Part shown: positions 50,791 to 64,000 of the stretch, one piece after another
Position numbering within the stretch: the stretch's first letter is position 1
How the letters are laid out: each line of letters opens with the position of its first letter
Assembly (NCBI GenBank): GCA_964457065.1
Contig: CAYWDQ010000001.1
Coordinates: 77,412-141,411 of the forward strand
Reading direction: 5' to 3'
DNA from: Bog-473 sp964457065
GTDB taxonomy: Bacteria; Actinomycetota; Acidimicrobiia; Acidimicrobiales; RAAP-2
Length of the DNA stretch: 64,000 nucleotides
Program-made: the position numbers and the translations under genes
The notes under the pieces: model-generated
What the model saw: only the letters and a program-made list of their open reading frames with translations
Databases searched by the model: none
What the model was told of the DNA's origin: nothing

Positions 50791-52440
50791 GTGGACGAAA
50801 GCGCGATGTCCCCTTCACAACCGGTCCTGGACGGGGTCAGGACGCGCCTCCGCCGACTCTCCATGCGAGCCGAAGCGGTTCGTCTGCGTGTCAGTCCACG
50901 CGTCTCGCTGACGCAGCGGGTCGAGGCCGAGTCCGGTGGACCCGACGACTGGTCCTTCCTGCGCCGGCCCGCGATCCTGGGATTCGTCGCGGTCGTCTCC
51001 ATCTGCGTGGGCGCGTCGCTGCCGAGCTCGCCCTTCAAGCTCGAGATGGGTGGCACCTGGTTCTTCGGTGAGGCCGACTGGCCGTCGACCGCGCTCCTGC
51101 TGCCCGGCGTCGTGGCCGTCTACGGCGGGATGGTCCTCTTCGTGCGCGTGTGGTTCGGCTTGTACCAGACGCTCCGGGCCAGGCCCGGTGTGCCCATCCG
51201 GTCGCTGGCCTACATGCTCGCCCTCTGGATTCTCCCGCTGCTGGCGGTGGCGCCGCTCTTCAGCCGGGACGTGTTCTCCTACGCCGCCCAGGGCGAGATG
51301 ATGAGCCATCACATCAACCCGTACCACTACGGACCGGGCACACTCGGTTACGGTCCGTACACGTCGGGGGTGGATCCCCTCTGGGCGAACACCGCGGCCC
51401 CCTACGGCCCGCTCTTCTTGATGCTGGCCGGATGGTCGGCCTCCCTGAGCCTGCACCACGCGCTCGTCACCGTCGTGCTGTTGCGGTTGCAGTCGGTGGC
51501 CGGCATCGCAATGATCGCCTACTGCATTCCCAAGCTGGCCCGCTCGTTCGGCCACGACGCCGGACCCGCGTTCGTGCTGGCCGTGCTCAACCCGTTGACC
51601 CTGCTCGCCCTCGTGGGCGGGGCGCACAACGACGCGATCATGGTGGGCCTGCTGCTCGCCGGCATCACCGCGGCACGATCCCGCCACCCGGTCTGGGGCG
51701 TCGTGCTGTGCGCGCTGGCCGCCTCCATCAAGGTGCCTGCCGCCATGGGCATCGTCTACGTCGCGTGGGACTGGGCGGGTCCGTGGGCCGACTGGCGGCG
51801 CCGTGTCCGCACAGTCATCCGCTCCGGCCTCGTCACCGTGGCGGTCATGGGAGCGCTCTCCCTGGTGTCCGGTCTGGGCTGGGGATGGATCGCCAACCTG
51901 GGCACGCCCGGCACCGTGCGCTCCTGGATGGCCCCGGCCACAGCCGTCGGGCTCCTCATCAGCGGGTCGGCGCACGTCGTCGGCATCGGGGTCGGCCTGG
52001 GGGGCGTGTTGACGCTGACCAGGGCCATCGGGCTGCTGGCCGCCGCCGTCGTCGCGCTGTACTGCCTGGTCAACCGGGAGCGGATCGGCGTGCTAGGCGC
52101 GCTCGGCATCACGATGCTGGCCTTCGTTCTGTTGGGCCCCGTCGTGCAGCCCTGGTACCTCACGTGGGGCATCATCATCCTGGCGCCGGTCGTCACGGGC
52201 CGGATGCTCTACGTGGTGCTCGGCCTCTCGATCGTGACGCCCTTCATCGGGCTGACGGGGGGCGCTGACCTCTTGAACCAGTTGATCCACACCGACCCGG
52301 CGAGCATGGTCCTGGCGGTCATGGTCCTGTGGGCCGTGGCGATCGTCCCGCTCGGCAACTGGACGACCTCGTGGCGGCTCGACCGGTCCCGGCTGCCGGC
52401 GCTCGCGGCGCACGGCCAGGGGGCCGTGCTCGAGTCCTGA
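50791..52440 (+). CDS. MptB-like polyprenol-phosphomannose-dependent mannosyltransferase
   Basis: A 549-residue GT-C-type membrane glycosyltransferase with at least 12 hydrophobic segments. The first outside-loop motif FSRDVFSYAAQGEMMSHH (near residue 158) carries the Asp expected for lipid-linked sugar donor use. Next come INPYHYGPGTLG, DPLWANTAAPYGPLFLMLA, NPLTLLALVGGAHNDAIMVG, AASIKVPAAMGIVYVAWDW and QPWYLTWGIIILAP, all seen in MptB-type proteins. These add alpha-1,6-mannose to lipomannan-like cell-envelope glycans. GTG 50791 is taken as start; ATG 50806 is possible. The N-terminal 60 residues are soluble. The interval from tRNA-Tyr holds nothing I can name. Confidence 0.87.
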   Translation: MDESAMSPSQPVLDGVRTRLRRLSMRAEAVRLRVSPRVSLTQRVEAESGGPDDWSFLRRPAILGFVAVVSICVGASLPSSPFKLEMGGTWFFGEADWPSTALLLPGVVAVYGGMVLFVRVWFGLYQTLRARPGVPIRSLAYMLALWILPLLAVAPLFSRDVFSYAAQGEMMSHHINPYHYGPGTLGYGPYTSGVDPLWANTAAPYGPLFLMLAGWSASLSLHHALVTVVLLRLQSVAGIAMIAYCIPKLARSFGHDAGPAFVLAVLNPLTLLALVGGAHNDAIMVGLLLAGITAARSRHPVWGVVLCALAASIKVPAAMGIVYVAWDWAGPWADWRRRVRTVIRSGLVTVAVMGALSLVSGLGWGWIANLGTPGTVRSWMAPATAVGLLISGSAHVVGIGVGLGGVLTLTRAIGLLAAAVVALYCLVNRERIGVLGALGITMLAFVLLGPVVQPWYLTWGIIILAPVVTGRMLYVVLGLSIVTPFIGLTGGADLLNQLIHTDPASMVLAVMVLWAVAIVPLGNWTTSWRLDRSRLPALAAHGQGAVLES

Positions 52441-52441
52441 G

Positions 52442-52460
52442 CCCGGGGCCCGACCCCGGG
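52442..52460. terminator. GC hairpin between convergent genes
   Basis: CCCGGGG, a 5-nt loop, then CCCCGGG: a 7-bp perfect stem between the stops of the mannosyltransferase and the GNAT. There is no T-run, as is common in high-GC genomes; it could serve both directions. Confidence 0.45.
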
Positions 52461-52468
52461 GGTCCTGG

Positions 52469-52993
52469 TCACAACAGGCGCTGCAGCTCCACGACGTCGA
52501 GCCACTGGCGGTGCTTGCGCCCGACCTCGCGCTCCACGCCGACCAGCTCGAAACCGGCCGCCTGGTGCAGCCCGATGGACGTCTCGTTGTGCCCCGCGAT
52601 CCGGGCGATCACCGAATGGAAGCCGTGGGCGGAGGCCAGGACCAGGAGCTCGGCCAGAAGGGCCCGCCCCACTCCCTCGCCTCGCCGGGACCGGTCAACG
52701 TAGACGGAGTTCTCCGCCGTGGCCGAGTAGCCAGAGCGCTCGCGGAACGGGGACAGGGAGCCGAACCCGAGGACGATCTCCCCGTTCGCCCCGACCCGGC
52801 CGGCCTCCGCCGACCCGGGAGGCTGGCTGGCCACCAGCGCCGGGTGCACCCCGCTGTGCTCGAGGATCCAGGCTTCCTGCTCCGCCCGGGTCCGGGGCAC
52901 CATGTCGAAGGTGTTCGTGCTCTCGAGGACCTCGACGTTGTAGATGGCCCGGATGGCTTCGGCGTCGGCCAGCTCCGCCAGTCGGATCCGCAT
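52469..52993 (-). CDS. GNAT-family N-acetyltransferase (phosphinothricin acetyltransferase-like)
   Basis: A 174-residue acetyltransferase. It begins MRIRLAELADAEAIRAIYN, then YSATAENSVYVDRSRRGEGV containing the acetyl-CoA-binding RRGEGVGRALL, VIARIAGHNETSIGLHQAAG and FELVGVEREVGRKHRQWLDV. This pattern is that of the Pat/Bar/YncA group, which acetylate amino acid-like compounds. TACCAT ends 6 nt before ATG 52993, which fixes the start. Substrate is unknown; resistance activity should not be assumed. Confidence 0.88.
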   Translation of the reverse strand: MRIRLAELADAEAIRAIYNVEVLESTNTFDMVPRTRAEQEAWILEHSGVHPALVASQPPGSAEAGRVGANGEIVLGFGSLSPFRERSGYSATAENSVYVDRSRRGEGVGRALLAELLVLASAHGFHSVIARIAGHNETSIGLHQAAGFELVGVEREVGRKHRQWLDVVELQRLL

Positions 52994-52999
52994 CCGTCG

Positions 53000-53005
53000 A
53001 TGGTA
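53000..53005 (-). promoter_or_regulatory. -10 hexamer TACCAT of the GNAT gene (leaderless)
   Basis: TACCAT ends 6 nt before ATG 52993. Confidence 0.5.
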
Positions 53006-53091
53006 CTGTTGACGTGCCGAAACCGGGCGAGCGGAGGCAACCCATGCCGAGCCCTGGCTATCATTGAACGCTCGCGGAAGGTTCCCGCGGC

Positions 53092-53163
53092 GCCCCTGTA
53101 GCTCAGTGGCAGAGCACCTCCATGGTAAGGAGGGGGTCGTGGGTTCAATCCCCACCGGGGGCT
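53092..53163 (+). tRNA. tRNA-Thr (anticodon GGT)
   Basis: A 72-nt tRNA. Acceptor GCCCCTG pairs with CGGGGGC, discriminator T, anticodon GGT at 53124-53126 in a CCTCC/GGAGG stem, T-loop TTCAATC. TATCAT at 53059 may be its -10. CCA is not encoded. Confidence 0.93.
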
Positions 53164-53170
53164 CGCCCAT

Positions 53171-53247
53171 GGCGGCGTAGCTCAGTTGGTCAGAGCACAC
53201 GGCTCATAATCGTGTTGTCGCGGGTTCGAGTCCCGCCGCCGCTACCA
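53171..53247 (+). tRNA. tRNA-Met, elongator (anticodon CAT)
   Basis: A 77-nt tRNA including an encoded CCA (53245-53247). Acceptor GGCGGCG pairs with CGCCGCT, anticodon CAT at 53205-53207, T-loop TTCGAGT. The 7-nt gap from tRNA-Thr implies one transcript. The standard first pair G-U and lack of the initiator GGG/CCC anticodon stem argue for elongator Met. Confidence 0.9.
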
Positions 53248-53291
53248 GGCCCGGGACCAGAGCCCCGGGCAGCGACCAGGAAGGATTGGAC

Positions 53292-53456
53292 ATGCCGAAG
53301 AACGAGAAGAGGGTCCAGGTCACGCTGGCCTGTGAGGTGTGCAAGCGGCGTAACTACATCACGACCAAGAACAAGCTCAACGACCGTGAGCGGATCGAAA
53401 TGAAGAAGTTCTGCCGCTGGGACCGCCAGCACACGCTGCACAAGGAGACCCGCTGA
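53292..53456 (+). CDS. rpmG: 50S ribosomal protein L33
   Basis: A 54-residue protein starting PKNEKRVQVTLACEVCKRRN, with YITTKNKLNDRERIEMKKFC and ending HTLHKETR. CEVC is retained, but the second pair is a single FC, so this is a partly zinc-free form. AAGGA lies 7 nt before ATG 53292. It sits 44 nt after tRNA-Met and 94 nt before tRNA-Trp, the usual actinobacterial order. A CCTGCC/GGCAGG inverted repeat follows at 53468-53490. Confidence 0.93.
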   Translation: MPKNEKRVQVTLACEVCKRRNYITTKNKLNDRERIEMKKFCRWDRQHTLHKETR

Positions 53457-53550
53457 GCGATGCCCAGCCTGCCGGTGCTACTCTGGCAGGTCGATCCCCA
53501 GGTCAGGGGGAAGAACCACCTGCTAGAGGGCAACCGAAGGCACCCCACCG

Positions 53551-53623
53551 AGGGCAGTAGCTCAACTGGTAGAGCACCGGTCTCCAAAACCGGCGGTTGG
53601 GGGTTCGAGTCCCTCCTGCCCTG
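53551..53623 (+). tRNA. tRNA-Trp (anticodon CCA)
   Basis: A 73-nt tRNA. Acceptor AGGGCAG pairs with CTGCCCT, discriminator G, anticodon CCA at 53584-53586 in a CCGGT/ACCGG stem, T-loop TTCGAGT. It lies directly upstream of secE. Confidence 0.94.
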
Positions 53624-53668
53624 CCCCGGACGTATTCAACCGACGACGAAGTATGTGAGGCGAGACCC

Positions 53669-53989
53669 GTGAACCGCGAGACCAAGCGCATGATGCAGCG
53701 CCAAGGGCAGATGGAGGCCGACGGGTCTCCCGCCACCCGGCGCGCGCCCGCGGGCACGCAGACGAGGGATCCGCGGGCGAAGAAGGGCCCGTCGGGACGC
53801 AAGCGGACCACACCGGTCCAATTCGTCCGCGAGGTGCGGGACGAGATGCGCCAGGTCGCCTGGCCGTCGCGCTCGGAGCTCATCAACTACACGTCGGTCG
53901 TCCTGACCACGCTGATCATCATGATCAGCCTGATCTTCGTGCTGAACCTCGCCTTCGGGAAGCTCATCACGCTTCTCTTCACGAAGTAG
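53669..53989 (+). CDS. secE: preprotein translocase subunit SecE
   Basis: A 106-residue protein. A basic, disordered N-terminal extension of about 55 residues is followed by the conserved amphipathic helix FVREVRDEMRQVAWPSRSEL and a single membrane segment (TSVVLTTLIIMISLIFVLNL). The short single-TM form is normal outside gammaproteobacteria. GTG 53669 has GAGG upstream with about 9 nt spacing; the upstream ATG 53597 lies inside tRNA-Trp and is rejected. It clamps SecY in the translocon. nusG follows after 6 nt. Confidence 0.93.
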   Translation: MNRETKRMMQRQGQMEADGSPATRRAPAGTQTRDPRAKKGPSGRKRTTPVQFVREVRDEMRQVAWPSRSELINYTSVVLTTLIIMISLIFVLNLAFGKLITLLFTK

Positions 53990-53995
53990 GCCCTG

Positions 53996-55021
53996 ATGAG
54001 CGACATGACGCATTCAGAGGCAGAGGAGGCACTGGTGACCGGCGACGAGGAAGACGTCGCGGAGGCGCTGGCCGCCGAGCGAGAAGAGACCGAGGGCGCC
54101 CCCGAGGAGGCTGCAATGAGCTTGACCCAGGACGTGATCGAGGAGGTCGCGGCCGAGGACGAGGCGACCCTCGAGGCAGTTGCAGAAGAGGAAGTCGTCG
54201 AGGAGGTCGCGGAGGCCGTGGCCGAGGTGGCGGCCGAAGAGGTCGCAGAGGAGATCGTGGAAGAGATCGTGGAAGAGATCGTCGAGGAAGCCTTGCTCGA
54301 GGCGATCGAGGAGGCTGTCGTCGAAGAGATCGCGGAGGAGACGGCCGCCCTGGCGGGCGAGCCGGACCTCGTGCTCGACGCCACCGCCGGACAAGAGGCG
54401 GACGGCGAGGTCGAGCTCGGCGGGTGGGGCGGGGACGACGAGGAAGAGGAGATCGTCCCCGTCGAGAGCCCGTACGACCGCCCGGGCCGTTGGTACGTGG
54501 TGCACACCTACTCGGGTTACGAGAACAAGGTGCGCTCGAACATGGGCAACGTCGTGGCCTCCCGCGGCATCGAGGACCGCGTCTTCGAGGTCGTCATCCC
54601 GATGGAGGACGTCGTCGAATTCAAGGGCGGCAAGAAGGTCACCGTCCAAAAGAAGGTCTTCCCGGGGTACCTGCTCGTCCGCTGCGATCTCGATGACGAC
54701 ACCTGGGGGGCGATCCGCAACACCCCGGGCGTGACCGGTTTCGTGGGCCCAGGGACCAAGCCGACGCCGCTGTCCCGCCGCGAGGTCGAGAACATCTTGC
54801 AGGTGAAGGTCGAAGGTACCGAGACCGCCACCAAGCGCAGCCGTCCCCGGCTCGAGTACGAGGTGGACGAGACGGTCCGGGTCAAGGAGGGTCCCTTCGC
54901 GGACTTCTCCGGCCAGATCGCCGAGATCAACGAGGACCAGCTCAAGCTCAAGGTGCTGGTCAACATCTTCGGCCGGGAGACGCCGGTCGAACTCGAGTTC
55001 AGCCAGGTCGCCAAGCTCTAG
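53996..55021 (+). CDS. nusG: transcription termination/antitermination protein NusG with long acidic extension
   Basis: A 341-residue protein, about 160 residues longer than Escherichia coli NusG. Residues 1 to about 155 are Glu/Ala/Val-rich, almost without basic residues, and include the tandem EEIVEEIVEEIVEE. The NGN domain starts at RWYVVHTYSGYENKVRSNM, with KKVFPGYLLVRCDLDDDTW and NTPGVTGFVGPGTKPTPLSR; the KOW domain is in VRVKEGPFADFSGQIAEIN. NusG binds RNA polymerase and couples it to Rho or ribosomes. Acidic NusG extensions occur in actinobacteria, but this one is long and repetitive. Confidence 0.95.
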   Translation: MSDMTHSEAEEALVTGDEEDVAEALAAEREETEGAPEEAAMSLTQDVIEEVAAEDEATLEAVAEEEVVEEVAEAVAEVAAEEVAEEIVEEIVEEIVEEALLEAIEEAVVEEIAEETAALAGEPDLVLDATAGQEADGEVELGGWGGDDEEEEIVPVESPYDRPGRWYVVHTYSGYENKVRSNMGNVVASRGIEDRVFEVVIPMEDVVEFKGGKKVTVQKKVFPGYLLVRCDLDDDTWGAIRNTPGVTGFVGPGTKPTPLSRREVENILQVKVEGTETATKRSRPRLEYEVDETVRVKEGPFADFSGQIAEINEDQLKLKVLVNIFGRETPVELEFSQVAKL

Positions 55022-55060
55022 GCGCCCGGAAACAGATACCGAAGAAGGAGTACACAGACA

Positions 55061-55492
55061 ATGGCGCCGAAGAAGAAGGTGCTGGCCGTGGTCAAGATCC
55101 AGCTCGAGGCGGGATCGGCCACCCCCGCGCCCCCGGTGGGCACAGCGCTGGGGCCGCACGGCGTCCAGACGATGGAATTCTGCAAGCAGTACAACGCGGC
55201 CACGGAGAGCATGCGGGGCACGGTGGTGCCCGTGGACATCACGATCTACGAGGACCGCTCGTTCAGCTTCGTGCTGAAGACGTCGCCCACCCCGGTGCTG
55301 CTGCGCCATGCGGCAGGGCTCGAGAAGGGCGCCGCGACCACCGGTCGCGAGCAGGTCGGCACCATCACCGATGCCCAACTGGCCGAGATCGCCACCACCA
55401 AGCTCAAGGACCTGAACACCAACGACCTCGAGGCGGCCAAGAAGCAGGTCGCCGGCACGGCACGGTCCATGGGGATCAAGGTCGCCGGCTAG
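55061..55492 (+). CDS. rplK: 50S ribosomal protein L11
   Basis: A 143-residue protein beginning APKKKVLAVVKIQLEAGSAT, then PAPPVGTALGPHGVQTMEFC and a C-terminal KDLNTNDLEAAKKQVAGTAR. The Pro-Pro/Gly set for thiostrepton-region contact and the normal length are present. AGAAGGAG lies upstream of ATG 55061. It forms a two-gene unit with rplA (28-nt gap). Confidence 0.96.
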   Translation: MAPKKKVLAVVKIQLEAGSATPAPPVGTALGPHGVQTMEFCKQYNAATESMRGTVVPVDITIYEDRSFSFVLKTSPTPVLLRHAAGLEKGAATTGREQVGTITDAQLAEIATTKLKDLNTNDLEAAKKQVAGTARSMGIKVAG

Positions 55493-55520
55493 GCCCGACG
55501 GACGCATACAGGAGAAGGAA

Positions 55521-56243
55521 ATGACCCAGCACGGGAAGAAGTACAAGGAGAGCCTGAGCAAGGTGGACCGCGAGGAGCTCTACGGCGTGGCCGAGGCGGT
55601 CGACCTCGTGAAGTCTCTGGCGAGCGCCAAGTTCGACGAGACGGTCGAGCTGGCGGTTCGTCTGGGGGTGGACCCCCGCAAGGCGGACCAGATCGTGCGC
55701 GGCACGATCTCGCTCCCGTCGGGCACCGGGCGCACCGTCCGGGTGGCGGTGTTCGCCGCCGGCGAGGCGGCCGCCGATGCCCGCGGGGCCGGAGCGGACG
55801 TGGTAGGTGCGGACGACCTGGTGGCCAAGATCAACGGCGGCTTCCTCGACTTCGACATCGCCATCGCCACGCCGGACCTGATGGGGCAGGTGGGCACGCT
55901 CGGACGGGTCCTCGGGCCACGTGGGCTGATGCCGAACCCGAAGACGGGCACCGTCACCACCGACGTGGCCAAGGCGGTGGGCGAGTTCAAGGGCGGCCGG
56001 GTCGAGTACCGGACCGACAAGGTGGGCAATGTCCACATCCGCGTCGGGAAGGCCTCGTTCACCCGCGACCAGCTCGTCACCAACATCCGTGCGGTCGTCG
56101 ACGAGCTCCAGCGGGCCAAGCCCGCCTCCGCCAAGGGGCGCTACTTCCACTCCATCACCGTGTCGACGACGATGGGCCCCGGGGCGCATATCGACCCCGT
56201 CAAGGCCCGCTTCAGCGAGGAGGAGCTGGCCGTCCCGGCCTGA
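55521..56243 (+). CDS. rplA: 50S ribosomal protein L1
   Basis: A 240-residue protein of standard length. It begins TQHGKKYKESLSKVDREELY, then FDETVELAVRLGVDPRKADQ, the L1 signature around IATPDLMGQVGTLGRVLGPR and GLMPNPKTGTV, and the C-terminal KGRYFHSITVSTTMGPG. AGGAGAAGGA precedes ATG. L1 commonly represses its own operon through a leader site; no such site was identified here. Confidence 0.96.
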   Translation: MTQHGKKYKESLSKVDREELYGVAEAVDLVKSLASAKFDETVELAVRLGVDPRKADQIVRGTISLPSGTGRTVRVAVFAAGEAAADARGAGADVVGADDLVAKINGGFLDFDIAIATPDLMGQVGTLGRVLGPRGLMPNPKTGTVTTDVAKAVGEFKGGRVEYRTDKVGNVHIRVGKASFTRDQLVTNIRAVVDELQRAKPASAKGRYFHSITVSTTMGPGAHIDPVKARFSEEELAVPA

Positions 56244-56299
56244 GCCCGCCCCGCAGACGTACTACGCTCTCCCGAACAGTTCGCCGCCCCCGGGCGCGC

Positions 56300-56470
56300 G
56301 GGCACTGAATCCGAACGCCAGAGACCTCCGGTGCACCTCAGGGTGCCGAAGCGGCCCACAAGGGCCGGCCCGATGAGGCGACACCGTGCACGCCGGCCCG
56401 TCCGGCGTGTGCCGTCGCACACCGCAGATCCTGGCCACATCCGGCCGGTCGAATCCGGTGGAGGACGACG
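56300..56470 (+). promoter_or_regulatory. putative L10 leader of rplJ-rplL
   Basis: The 227-nt untranslated gap before rplJ has CCAGAGACC at 56318, GGTGCACCTCAGGGTGCC at 56330 and GATGAGGCGACA at 56372, like the ribosomal protein L10 leader RNA. A strong hairpin (GCACGCCGG with CCGGCGTGTGC) follows at about 56388-56414. In the known leaders L10(L12)4 binds here to repress translation. Confidence 0.55.
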
Positions 56471-57259
56471 ATGGCAACGCAGAACGCACAGATGGCCCAC
56501 AAGGTCGAGGTGGTCGCCGAGGTCAAGACGCGCATCGAGGCGGCGTCGGCCTCCATCGTGAGCGAGTACCGGGGCTTGAGCGTGGCCGAGATGGCGGAGC
56601 TCCGCAACGCACTGACGGCCGCGGGCGGCGACTACAGGATCTTCAAGAACACGCTGGTCCGCCGGGCGATCGACGGCGGCGAGTACCAGCCGCTGTCGGA
56701 GTACCTGAACGGGCCGAGCGCGCTGACCTTCGTCCAGGGCGACATCAGCGCCGTGGCCAAGGCGCTGCGGGACTTCTCCCGGACCAACCCGCACCTCGTG
56801 ATCAAAGGCGGGCTGGCCGACGGGTCGCTCCTCACGTCCTCGGACCTGGCTGCCCTGGCGGAGCTGCCGCCCCGTGAGATCCTCCTGGCCCGTCTGGCCG
56901 GTGCCCTGGCGGCGCCGATGCAGCAGATGGCCGGACTCCTCCAGGCGCTGCCCCGCAACCTCGCCTACGGGATCTCGGCGCTGATCGAGCAGCGCGAGGC
57001 CGGCGGGGAGACGCTGCCCGCACCCGAGGCAGCCGAGGCCNNNNNNNNNNNNNNNNNNNNNNNNNNNNNNNNNNNNNNNNNNNNNNNNNNNNNNNNNNNN
57101 NNNNNNNNNNNNNNNNNNNNNNNNNNNNNNNNNNNNNNNNCCGCCGAGGCCCCAGCCCCTGCCGAGGAGGCCCCGGCCGGGGAGCAGCCGGTGGAGGCCG
57201 CCGCGGACGGTGAGGCCACCGCCGAGGCGGCGGGCAGCGCCGAAGAGGCCACCGAGTAG
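56471..57259 (+). CDS. rplJ: 50S ribosomal protein L10 with extended Ala/Glu tail (contains assembly gap)
   Basis: The L10 core occupies residues 1 to about 175: VEVVAEVKTRIEAASASIVS, EYRGLSVAEMAELRNALTAA, DYRIFKNTLVRRAIDGGEY and LPPREILLARLAGALAAPMQ. After about residue 185 it becomes Ala/Glu/Pro-rich (PAPEAAEA, gap, then EAPAPAEEAPAGEQPVEAA) to the TAG at 57259. Normal L10 ends near 170-180, so the tail is at least 75 residues, and its real size is unknown because of 100 N at 57041. GGAGGA precedes ATG 56471. L10 anchors the L7/L12 stalk; its gene is 63 nt upstream of rplL. Confidence 0.93.
   Translation: MATQNAQMAHKVEVVAEVKTRIEAASASIVSEYRGLSVAEMAELRNALTAAGGDYRIFKNTLVRRAIDGGEYQPLSEYLNGPSALTFVQGDISAVAKALRDFSRTNPHLVIKGGLADGSLLTSSDLAALAELPPREILLARLAGALAAPMQQMAGLLQALPRNLAYGISALIEQREAGGETLPAPEAAEAXXXXXXXXXXXXXXXXXXXXXXXXXXXXXXXXXXAEAPAPAEEAPAGEQPVEAAADGEATAEAAGSAEEATE
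57041..57140. other. assembly gap (100 N) in rplJ
   Basis: Exactly 100 N in the low-complexity C-terminal coding part of rplJ. The true length and phase are unknown. Confidence 0.95.
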
Positions 57260-57322
57260 CACACGACCGAATTCCCGGACCGAACCAGACACGACCGTAG
57301 GAAAGAAAGGAAGGCCACCCAG

Positions 57323-57715
57323 ATGGCAACCCTCACCAAGGAAGAGATCCTCGACGGGATCGCCGAGCTCTCGGTGATTCAGCTGAGCGAGCTGTTGAAG
57401 GACTTCGAGGAGCGCTTCGGCGTGACGGCGGCGGCCCCCGTGGCCGTGGCGGCCGCGGCTGCCCCGGCTGCCGGCGGCGCCGAGGCCGCGGGCGACGAGG
57501 AGAAGTCGGAATTCGACGTCATCCTCACCGCCGCCGGCGACAAGAAGATCCAGGTCATCAAGGAGGTGCGGGCCCTCACCAGCCTGGGCCTCAAGGAGGC
57601 CAAGGACCTGGTCGAGGCCGCCCCGAAGCCGGTGCTCGAGAGGGCGAACAAGGAGGATGCCGACAAGGCGAAGGCCGCCCTCGAGGGCGCCGGCGCCACT
57701 GTCGAGGTCAAGTAG
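57323..57715 (+). CDS. rplL: 50S ribosomal protein L7/L12
   Basis: A 130-residue stalk protein. The N-terminal dimerisation domain (TKEEILDGIAELSVIQLSEL, then LLKDFEERFGVTAAAP) is followed by an Ala-rich hinge, then the C-terminal factor-binding domain (EFDVILTAAGDKKIQVIKEV, TSLGLKEAKDLVEAAPKPVL, AKAALEGAGATVEVK). The length is standard. AGGAAGG precedes ATG 57323. Confidence 0.97.
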   Translation: MATLTKEEILDGIAELSVIQLSELLKDFEERFGVTAAAPVAVAAAAAPAAGGAEAAGDEEKSEFDVILTAAGDKKIQVIKEVRALTSLGLKEAKDLVEAAPKPVLERANKEDADKAKAALEGAGATVEVK

Positions 57716-57716
57716 C

Positions 57717-57764
57717 CCTGGTAGGGGCCGGGATCGGGCTCGACCCACCCGGCCCCCGACCAGG
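57717..57764 (+). terminator. hairpin after rplL (attenuator or partial terminator)
   Basis: CCTGGT and GGGCCGGG pair with CCCGGCCC and ACCAGG across 48 nt. There is no T-run. In other bacteria an attenuator lies at this place and sets the rplL:rpoB ratio. Confidence 0.5.
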
Positions 57765-57768
57765 ATCC

Positions 57769-57797
57769 TTGACGACGGGGGAGGGCTTTCGTAGCCT
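57769..57797 (+). promoter_or_regulatory. rpoB promoter P1 (TTGACG - 17 - TAGCCT)
   Basis: -35 TTGACG at 57769-57774 and -10 TAGCCT at 57792-57797 with an exact 17-bp spacer, directly after the hairpin. Confidence 0.65.
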
Positions 57798-57843
57798 GTC
57801 ACGGACCCCGGGCACTGCCCGCCAGGCCTGCGCGGCCGAGGGG

Positions 57844-57872
57844 TTGTATCCAGGCACGTCCCACGATAGGAT
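57844..57872 (+). promoter_or_regulatory. rpoB promoter P2 (TTGTAT - 17 - TAGGAT)
   Basis: -35 TTGTAT at 57844-57849 and -10 TAGGAT at 57867-57872, again with a 17-bp spacer, giving a leader of about 155 nt before rpoB. Nothing else is seen in 57873-58036 except the GGGAGGAG ribosome site at 58022. Confidence 0.55.
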
Positions 57873-58036
57873 GCAGGGTTGCCGTGCGTCTCTGTGTGCT
57901 TGATTCCGTAATTCTGCGGGGTCGGCGCGCGCCCTGGCAGCCCTGACCCCCCGACCCGCCGTCCCCGCCCCCGTCCGTTCCTGACCCCCGCAGTACCGCC
58001 CTCACCCGCCGCTTTTCACCTGGGAGGAGTTGACCG

Positions 58037-64000
<5,964 letters not shown>

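Overview
The window is high-GC DNA (roughly 70% by eye) from an actinomycete-type chromosome. The gene content points to a deep-branching Actinomycetota, most likely Acidimicrobiia or a close relative. Supporting markers are DUF2510 membrane proteins, F420-type LLM oxidoreductases, a MarP-like membrane serine protease, an MptB-like polyprenol-phosphomannose mannosyltransferase, PHO-box style 11-bp repeats, a TTG-started rpoB and the actinobacterial order tRNA-Thr/tRNA-Met/rpmG/tRNA-Trp/secE/nusG/rplKA/rplJL/rpoBC. The class assignment is inference. No mobile element, phage gene or CRISPR array was seen. Three runs of exactly 100 N (26667, 27080, 57041) are assembly gaps, all inside Ala/Glu-rich coding repeats.

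Layout. 1-6.9 kb: two bacterial PH-domain membrane proteins (one running off the left edge), a divergent HTH protein, then a minus-strand run of acyl-CoA dehydrogenase, M20 amidohydrolase, SDR and a dimeric-barrel protein. 7-11.1 kb: the high-affinity phosphate transporter in the order pstB-pstS-pstC-pstA behind a four-unit PHO box. 11.2-20 kb: accessory metabolism (DUF2510/DUF4328 protein, epimerase, ChrA, two LLM oxidoreductases, an atypical aldehyde dehydrogenase, a zinc-ribbon membrane protein, a beta-propeller lipoprotein). 20-24.6 kb: MarP-like protease, GH15 hydrolase, a tiny dehydrogenase remnant, an MBL hydrolase and a small coiled protein. 24.7-28.4 kb: two tRNA-Ser genes flanking tadA and a very repetitive Ala/Glu membrane protein, then the SRP RNA.

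28.4-43.2 kb: genome maintenance (dnaX, recR, rmuC and a translationally coupled recC-recB-recD operon), with asd and a phoU homologue between. 43.2-53 kb: a UDP-sulfoquinovose synthase-like gene behind an AT-rich leader, a membrane-anchored unknown, citrate synthase, TesB thioesterase, GH1 glycosidase, GtrA, YajQ, tRNA-Tyr, an MptB-like mannosyltransferase and a GNAT. 53.1-64 kb: the transcription/translation core, from tRNA-Thr to a truncated rpoC.

The most striking regional signal is regulatory. At least fifteen genes that begin transcription units have a TANNNT hexamer ending 6-8 nt before the start codon and no Shine-Dalgarno sequence, which implies widespread leaderless transcription. 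Genes inside operons instead use 1-4 nt start/stop overlaps or clear Shine-Dalgarno sites. I use this signal to choose several starts. Most of the window is housekeeping. The best candidates for something undescribed are the gap-broken Ala/Glu repeat protein with its acidic WD[K/Q]F motifs, the seven-bladed Cys-pair/Asp-box lipoprotein and the sulfoquinovose synthase in an apparently non-phototrophic setting.
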